The position numbers and the translations under genes are program-made. Below, piece after piece: positions 38,422 to 42,422 of a stretch of DNA of 42,422 bases. Source of the DNA: Hymenobacter piscis (GTDB lineage Bacteria; Bacteroidota; Bacteroidia; Cytophagales; Hymenobacteraceae). The DNA lies in contig NZ_JAHHZN010000030.1 of assembly GCF_018760735.1 (NCBI RefSeq), forward strand, positions 1 through 42,422. The letters are read 5' to 3'. Position 1 is the stretch's first letter. Each line of letters opens with the position of its first letter. The notes under the pieces were generated by a model. That model made no database searches and had not been told where the DNA came from. It saw only the letters and a list, made by a program, of their open reading frames with translations.

Positions 38422-38628
38422 ATGTATCCTCTTCCTTTCCCTTCTTCTGCCCGCGACCCGCAAGCGGCTGCCACGGCGCGGCGCTTGTTTAGCATCCGTC
38501 TGGCGCTGCAGCTCAGTGGCGCGCCGGCACCCGACGCGGCCCGCCTGATCCTGCTGGTGCGCTACGTGACGGGCAAGACCACGCTGCAGGCTATTCTGCC
38601 AGCGCTGGAAGCCCCGCTCGGCACCTGA
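38422..38628 (+). CDS. Small hypothetical protein
   Basis: 68 residues, not recognised with confidence. The helical part ARRLFSIRLALQLSGAPAPDAARLILLVRYVTGKTTLQAI has the S..LSG..P.P......RYV.G..T rhythm of VbhA-like antitoxin or DUF helical hairpins, but no toxin gene lies beside it. A bidirectional hairpin follows at 38694-38714. An overlapping antisense frame (38392-38640) looks less protein-like. Confidence 0.45.
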   Translation: MYPLPFPSSARDPQAAATARRLFSIRLALQLSGAPAPDAARLILLVRYVTGKTTLQAILPALEAPLGT

Positions 38629-38693
38629 TACCCACCGCAAGGCGGGCCACGGGCCGGCTACGCTGGGGAGATGTAACCGCTTTTCCTGAGAAC

Positions 38694-38714
38694 AAGGGGT
38701 ATATAGCCCCTTTT
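38694..38714 (+). terminator. Hairpin AAGGGG/CCCCTT followed by T-run
   Basis: 6-bp stem 38694-38699 with 38707-38712, 7-nt loop, then TT. It is 66 bp after the small ORF and 75 bp before the next gene. Confidence 0.5.
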
Positions 38715-38789
38715 GCGTATTCTTGCGGCACGGGACGGGGTATTCTTCCCGGGTTACCGGTTGAGTTGCCTGCCCGTCTGATCCGCCTT

Positions 38790-39334
38790 ATGAAAAGCAA
38801 AACCCACCGCAAGAAGTCGCCGCTGCCCTCACGCAAAGCCTGAAGCCGCACGTCCCCGGCGAGCAGCCGTCGAAGAGCCTGACCAGCACGCTCGGCAAGC
38901 TGGCCAGGCAGGTCGTGAAGCAACAGCAACGGGACGCGAAAAAAGCCGAAAAAGCCGCCGCCAAAGCCGCGCGCCAGGCCCTGACGGCCCAACTGCTGCA
39001 GACGCTGGCGCCTCACTTAGGCAGTCCGGCCGCAGCGGAAGCCGCGCCGTCCCGGTCGCTGACGAAAACAGTGCAGCAGCTGGCCGAGCAGCTGCTCGAG
39101 CAGCAGCGCAAGCAGCACAGCAAAGCCGCGAAAGCCCCCAAAGCCGCGAAAGCACCTAAAGCCGCTAAAGTTGCGGCGCCCAAGCCCGCCAAGGCCAAGA
39201 GTGCCCCGGCAGCCAAGGGCAGCAAGCCCGCCGCGGTATCTGCGCCCAAGCGCGCCGGACGGGCCGGTGCGGCCACCACGCGCCGGCCGGTCGCGGCGGC
39301 CGCACCGGCAACGGAGCCGGTGGCAGCGGAGTAA
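38790..39334 (+). pseudogene. Ala/Lys-rich histone-H1-like protein, probable one-base frameshift
   Basis: ATG 38790 opens MKSKTHRKKS but ends in TGA after 17 codons. The other frame, from about 38816, reads VAAALTQSLKPHVPGEQPSK and continues to 39334. Losing one base near 38816 explains both. A short version starting at GTG 38915 cannot be excluded. The N-terminal half contains an internal duplication: ALTQSLKPHVPGEQPSKSLT STLGKLARQVVKQQQ against LLQTLAPHLGSPAAAEAAPS RSLTKTVQQLAEQLLEQQ. The tail has AAKAPKAAKAPKAAK repeats, like bacterial histone-H1-type DNA-binding proteins. Function is inferred only from composition. Confidence 0.6.
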
Positions 39335-39359
39335 CCCCCACCGGCCACGCAGCTGGCAG

Positions 39360-39395
39360 CGCGCCGGGACCCCTTGGGTTCCGGCGCGTTTTTTT
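39360..39395 (+). terminator. Rho-independent terminator
   Basis: 13-bp stem with one G-T pair, CGCGCCGGGACCC (39360-39372) and GGGTTCCGGCGCG (39376-39388), then seven T (39389-39395). It lies 26 bp after the Ala/Lys-rich gene. Confidence 0.9.
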
Positions 39396-39428
39396 GGGCG
39401 GCCGGCCCGTAAAAAACACGCCAGCGGC

Positions 39429-40094
39429 CTATTCCGGCACCACCAGAACCGGACCGGCTGCCCGGGCCAGGAACACCAGCAGGTCCCGCCGGGTCCAGCT
39501 CACGTGGGGCAGGTTGAGCCGGCGGGCCACGCAGACTACGATGTGCGGGGGTTGTTGCGCCAGCCAGTACTGGACTTCGTGGATGGTGGAATCCGGTTTG
39601 GTGGCCAACGCCTCCTCCGATTCGTAGGGGAGCGGTACCAGTGAAGTCCATTGGGTGAGCCCGGCTCGCCGGCTGTGGCGCATTTCAAACCCGGGGGGGC
39701 CTATTGTGAGCAGGGTGCTCGGCAGCTGCCAGTGCTGCAAGAGCGAGTGGGCGGCGGCGGCGGCCCAGTCGGGCCGTAGCGGCTACACGTCGGAGAGCAC
39801 GCAGCATCGCGTCGGGGGCGGCCCCGCTGCGTAGGAGGCCGGCAGGAAGAGTACGGGACAGGGAACCTGCCACAGCGCCTGCCCCCAGACACTTTGGCAG
39901 AGCGACGAGAGCGGCGGCGCGGCAGCAAGCAGCAGGGTGGCGTGATGCTGGTGCACCACCTCCCCAATGGTGTCGGGCGAAGCCGTGAGGTGGTTGAAGG
40001 GCACCTGGTTGACCGTTGCGGCCAGGGTTTGAGCCAGAGAAACCGCATAGCGCTGCAAGGCAGGCGGGGCTCCCAAGGCAACTAGCTGGTGCAT
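39429..40094 (-). pseudogene. UspA-like universal stress protein interrupted by one TAG
   Basis: One continuous frame of about 221 residues has a single TAG at 39783-39785. Before it: MHQLVALGAPPALQRYAVSL, then CPVLFLPASYAAGPPPTR and CCVLSDV. After it: PLRPDWAAAAAHSLLQHWQL, then HIVVCVARRLNLPHVSWTRR and AAGPVLVVPE. The stop falls in the VLSD(V)xPLR strand where UspA domains read, for example, ATDFSPLS, so the two parts are one protein with two Usp-like halves. Usp proteins bind nucleotide or act in stress survival. The shared frame and single stop suggest recent inactivation, recoding or a sequencing error. Confidence 0.7.
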
Positions 40095-40123
40095 AAAACC
40101 GGGCGAATGTGAGCGTATACCCG

Positions 40124-40131
40124 CAAAGGTA
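40124..40131 (-). promoter_or_regulatory. Putative -7 box for the UspA-like gene
   Basis: TACCTTTG on the minus strand, 30 bp before the ATG, identical to the box before the SulP gene. No clear -33 box. Confidence 0.4.
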
Positions 40132-40526
40132 GGTATTTAGCCCAGCAGCCGGCCATTGCTAAAGTTCAATCACAGCGAGATAGTGCTATCAGAACAAGAA
40201 AAACCCGTTGCGGACAGGTGCCGGCCGCAGGATAGGCAGCGCCATGCGGTCTTCAACCCCGGGGGGAAGGGCCCCGTTGGCACTGCGCTGCATGCGCCCG
40301 GTAGCCACCGGCCTGTGCCTGGTCGGCGCGCTGCCAGCCGTTCCGGCTCGTGGCGGAAGTGAACAGGCTGCGCCTGCCCAGCGGCCTGCCTGGCCCCGGG
40401 TGACTGGCGTGAAAGTGCAATTCAAGAAACCGGCGTCTTTTCGCCGGCCCGGCACACTGTGCTCCGGGCTGCGCGGGTCAGCAGTGGCACTATCGGCTGG
40501 GCTTGTGCCGGGTGGGAGGGCGGCGC
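40132..40526. other. Non-coding gap with a hairpin behind the PhoD-type gene
   Basis: No convincing gene in 395 bp. CCGGCG/CGCCGG (40430-40435 with 40442-40447, 6-nt loop) is followed on the minus strand by TTTCTT and could terminate the phosphatase gene. A small palindrome GATAG-TG-CTATC lies near 40179-40190. Confidence 0.45.
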
Positions 40527-42243
40527 CTACGCTTCCACCACCGTGTGGCCCGTGGTGGTGACGATGTTTTCCGTTTCCAGGCCAGCCACGTAGCGGTATT
40601 CGGCGGTGGCACTGTCGGCGGTGAAGGTGGCCAGGATGTAACCCCGCCGGGAGGCATCCAGGTACTGCAGATCGTCAATGAGCAGCGCGTTCGACTGCTC
40701 GAAGCCCGCAATGGCCGCTGCGTCGCCGGCCAGCAGGGCCTCGAAACCGGGTGACGAAACGGAGCTGCAGGCAAATTCGGCCCCGGCCCGCCGGCCGTCG
40801 GCCGTCGTCAGGTTGCTGTGCCAGGCATTGTGCGTATCGCCGGCCAATGAAATCAGCTTCTTGCCCGCAGCGGCTGCGTACACCCGCTCCCGCTCGGTGG
40901 GGTAGCCGTCCCAGGCGTCGAGGTTGTAGGGCAGCACCGAGGCGACGCGGGTTCTCGGCGGCCGTGACGGTGGGGTCGCCGGCCAGCACGCGGGTTTTGA
41001 TGACGCTGAGCTCGGTTGCCTGGGCCGCGTACTGGGCCAGGAGCGCGGGCGTGGGGCCGGCGGCCAGCTGCGCCACCAGCGGCAGCAGCTCGGCCGGGAT
41101 GTTCATCTTGCCCATCAGCACCTGCGAGCCCAGCACCTGCCAGCGGGCGCTGCTGCCGGCCAGCGCCCCGGTCAGCCAGCTGCGTTGGTCGGGCCCGAGC
41201 AGGGAGCGGCTGCTGCTGGTCAGCGCCTGCAGGAAGGCGGTCGGGTTCGTGGCGTAGCTGCTCAGGCTCAGCTGCTGGTCGCGGCCCACGAGCCGGGTGT
41301 CGAGCATGAGCAGGTTGACCAGGTTGCCGAATTCGAAGCGGCGGTAGATGCGGGTTTTATCGGCGGTGCGGGCCGGCAGAAACTCAAACCAGGCCTGGTT
41401 GGCCACGCGCCGGCGCTCCTCGAAGGAGCCCTCGGTGGCGGGCTGGTGGTTCTGGGCCCCGCCCACGTACGCGTCGTTGGTGTACTCGTGGTCGTCCCAC
41501 ACGCAGATGAAGGGCTTGAGCTGGTGGGCGCGCTGGAGCTGCTTGTCGGAGCGGTACTGCCGGTAGCGGGTGCGGTAGTCGCTGAGGCTGATGATTTCGG
41601 TGGCAGGCTGGTGGACGCGGTTCAGGCTGGCCGTGGCCGCAGTGGTGCCGTAGCCGCCCGCGCCGTACTCGTAAATGTAGTCGCCCAGGTGCACCACGGC
41701 GTCGGCGTCGGAGGCTGCTACAGCCCCGTACACGTTGAAAAGGCCGGCCTGAAAGTTGGCGCACGACACCACGGCCAGCTTTACGCGGCCGGCCTGGCTG
41801 CCGGTGGGCAGCGTCCGGGTTTCGCCCACCACGGATTCGGCCCGGGTCCGCTCGTTGCGGAAGCGGTAGTAGTACTTCGTGTTGGGCGTAAGGCCCGGCA
41901 CATCCACGGCGGCCGTGTAGTCGGCCGCGGCAGGAGCGGCCACGCTGCCACTGGCAACCAGCGGGCTGAAGGTGCTGGAGGTGGCCACTTCCCAGCGCAG
42001 ACTAGCGTCGCCGCTCTCGTTGTCGGCGTTGGTGTAGCGGGTCCAGAGAATAACGCCGGTGGGGGAAGGGTCAAAGCTAGCCACCCCCTCCCGGAAGCCA
42101 AAGTCGCCGGTGTAGCTCAGGCCGGGCTCGTCCTCGTCCTGACAGCTGGTTAGCAGGCCCGGCAGCAGGGTCAGGCCGCCGGAAAGCAGGGCCGTATGAC
42201 GCACAAACGAGCGGCGGGAGATTTTGGGGGTGTTTTCCGTCAT
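40527..42243 (-). pseudogene. phoD: PhoD-family alkaline phosphatase, frameshifted
   Basis: The N-terminal frame has a twin-arginine signal (KISRRSFVRHTALLSGG) ending at a lipobox-like Cys, then the PhoD features GVASFDPSPTGVILWTRYT, AVVSCANFQAGLFNVYGAVA, VHLGDYIYEYGAGGYG, ICVWDDHEYTNDAY and RWQVLGSQVLMGKM. After AAENPR (near 40950) the homologous frame changes to VLPYNLDAWDGYPTERERVY, ISLAGDTHNAWHSNL, and so on to HTVVEA at 40527. One extra base, or two missing, near 40945-40957 accounts for this. PhoD enzymes are calcium-dependent phosphodiesterases with a broad substrate range, Tat-exported. If the frameshift is real, the protein lacks the C-terminal GDTHNAW metal site. Confidence 0.85.
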
Positions 42244-42320
42244 GGCCGGGGCAGGAGGTAAATGCCTGGCAAAGATGAAAAACGCCTGTTGCCGGTAGGG
42301 TCATTGCATCAAACGCACAG

Positions 42321-42422
42321 TTAGCTCGCTACGGTTTCTGGCTGTGGGTCGAGTTGGCTCAGCACCTGCCACAGGAACTGGTCGTCGCGGGCGGCCTTTT
42401 TGCGTTTTCGACGCAGACTCAT
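42321..42422 (-). CDS. Short ORF or gene end at the window edge
   Basis: MSLRRKRKKAARDDQFLWQV LSQLDPQPETVAS followed by TAA, from an ATG exactly at the last base. It may be a small basic protein or the C-terminus of a gene starting outside the window. Not recognised. Confidence 0.35.
   Translation of the reverse strand: MSLRRKRKKAARDDQFLWQVLSQLDPQPETVAS

Noticed and set aside
38392..38640. Minus-strand 82-codon frame
   Set aside because: Antisense to the small plus-strand ORF and Arg/Gly-rich without protein-like pattern.
39120..39180. AAAGCC repeats as a CRISPR or tandem array
   Set aside because: They encode the Lys/Ala tail of the histone-like protein in frame; no spacers.

Overview
This window looks like chromosomal DNA of a GC-rich Bacteroidetes, most probably a Hymenobacter-like member of the Cytophagales. 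The signs are a SusC/SusD pair with an ECF sigma factor and a FecR-type anti-sigma factor, a one-protein hybrid two-component regulator, an alkaline phosphatase of the PafA type, DUF2147 and LytTR systems, and TAnnTTTG -7 promoter boxes. This placement is inferred from gene content. No rRNA, tRNA or CRISPR array was seen.

Layout. 1-7452 is a mobile-element patchwork. It holds the 3' end of an IS630-type transposase, two IS110-family copies in inverted orientation (about 429-1690 and 5337-6597), an internally deleted Tn3-family remnant (about 1691-2269) and a truncated second IS630-type transposase. Between the IS110 copies lie four chromosomal-type genes: a TetR regulator, a thioredoxin-reductase-like flavoprotein, a small unknown protein and a methyltransferase. 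The TetR gene and the flavoprotein gene each carry the same palindromic operator. 7453-17629 is housekeeping and accessory DNA: a SulP anion transporter, an outer-membrane-type protein, a membrane-anchored MutS homologue, a hybrid two-component sensor with a periplasmic sugar-binding-like domain, a SnoaL-like protein, and a short-chain dehydrogenase divergent from an HxlR regulator.

17825-27321 is one minus-strand nutrient locus, in transcription order: ECF sigma factor, secreted PafA-type phosphatase, FecR-like anti-sigma factor, SusC with an STN signalling domain, SusD, and an unrecognised lipoprotein. The simplest reading is a substrate-induced system that binds and imports an organic or phosphate-containing nutrient and strips phosphate from it. 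27469-31217 has a CorC/HlyC-type CBS protein and an arsenic gene set (broken acr3, arsC, arsO-like).

31318-38033 is a minus-strand run of DUF2147, TolC-like, HlyD-like, ABC permease, ABC ATPase, LytS-like kinase and LytTR regulator, preceded by a 21-bp-spaced direct repeat that could be the regulator's site. 38422-42422 holds small or damaged genes: a short unknown ORF, a frameshifted Ala/Lys-rich protein with an internal duplication, an amber-interrupted UspA-like gene and a frameshifted PhoD-type phosphatase.

The most unusual signal is in the IS110 pair. Their 5' non-coding ends are almost identical except for one block of about 15 bases enclosed by a short stem, as expected for a bridge RNA whose target-recognition loop has been reprogrammed. 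Both ends also abut a sequence matching the inner terminal repeat of the adjacent Tn3-family remnant.
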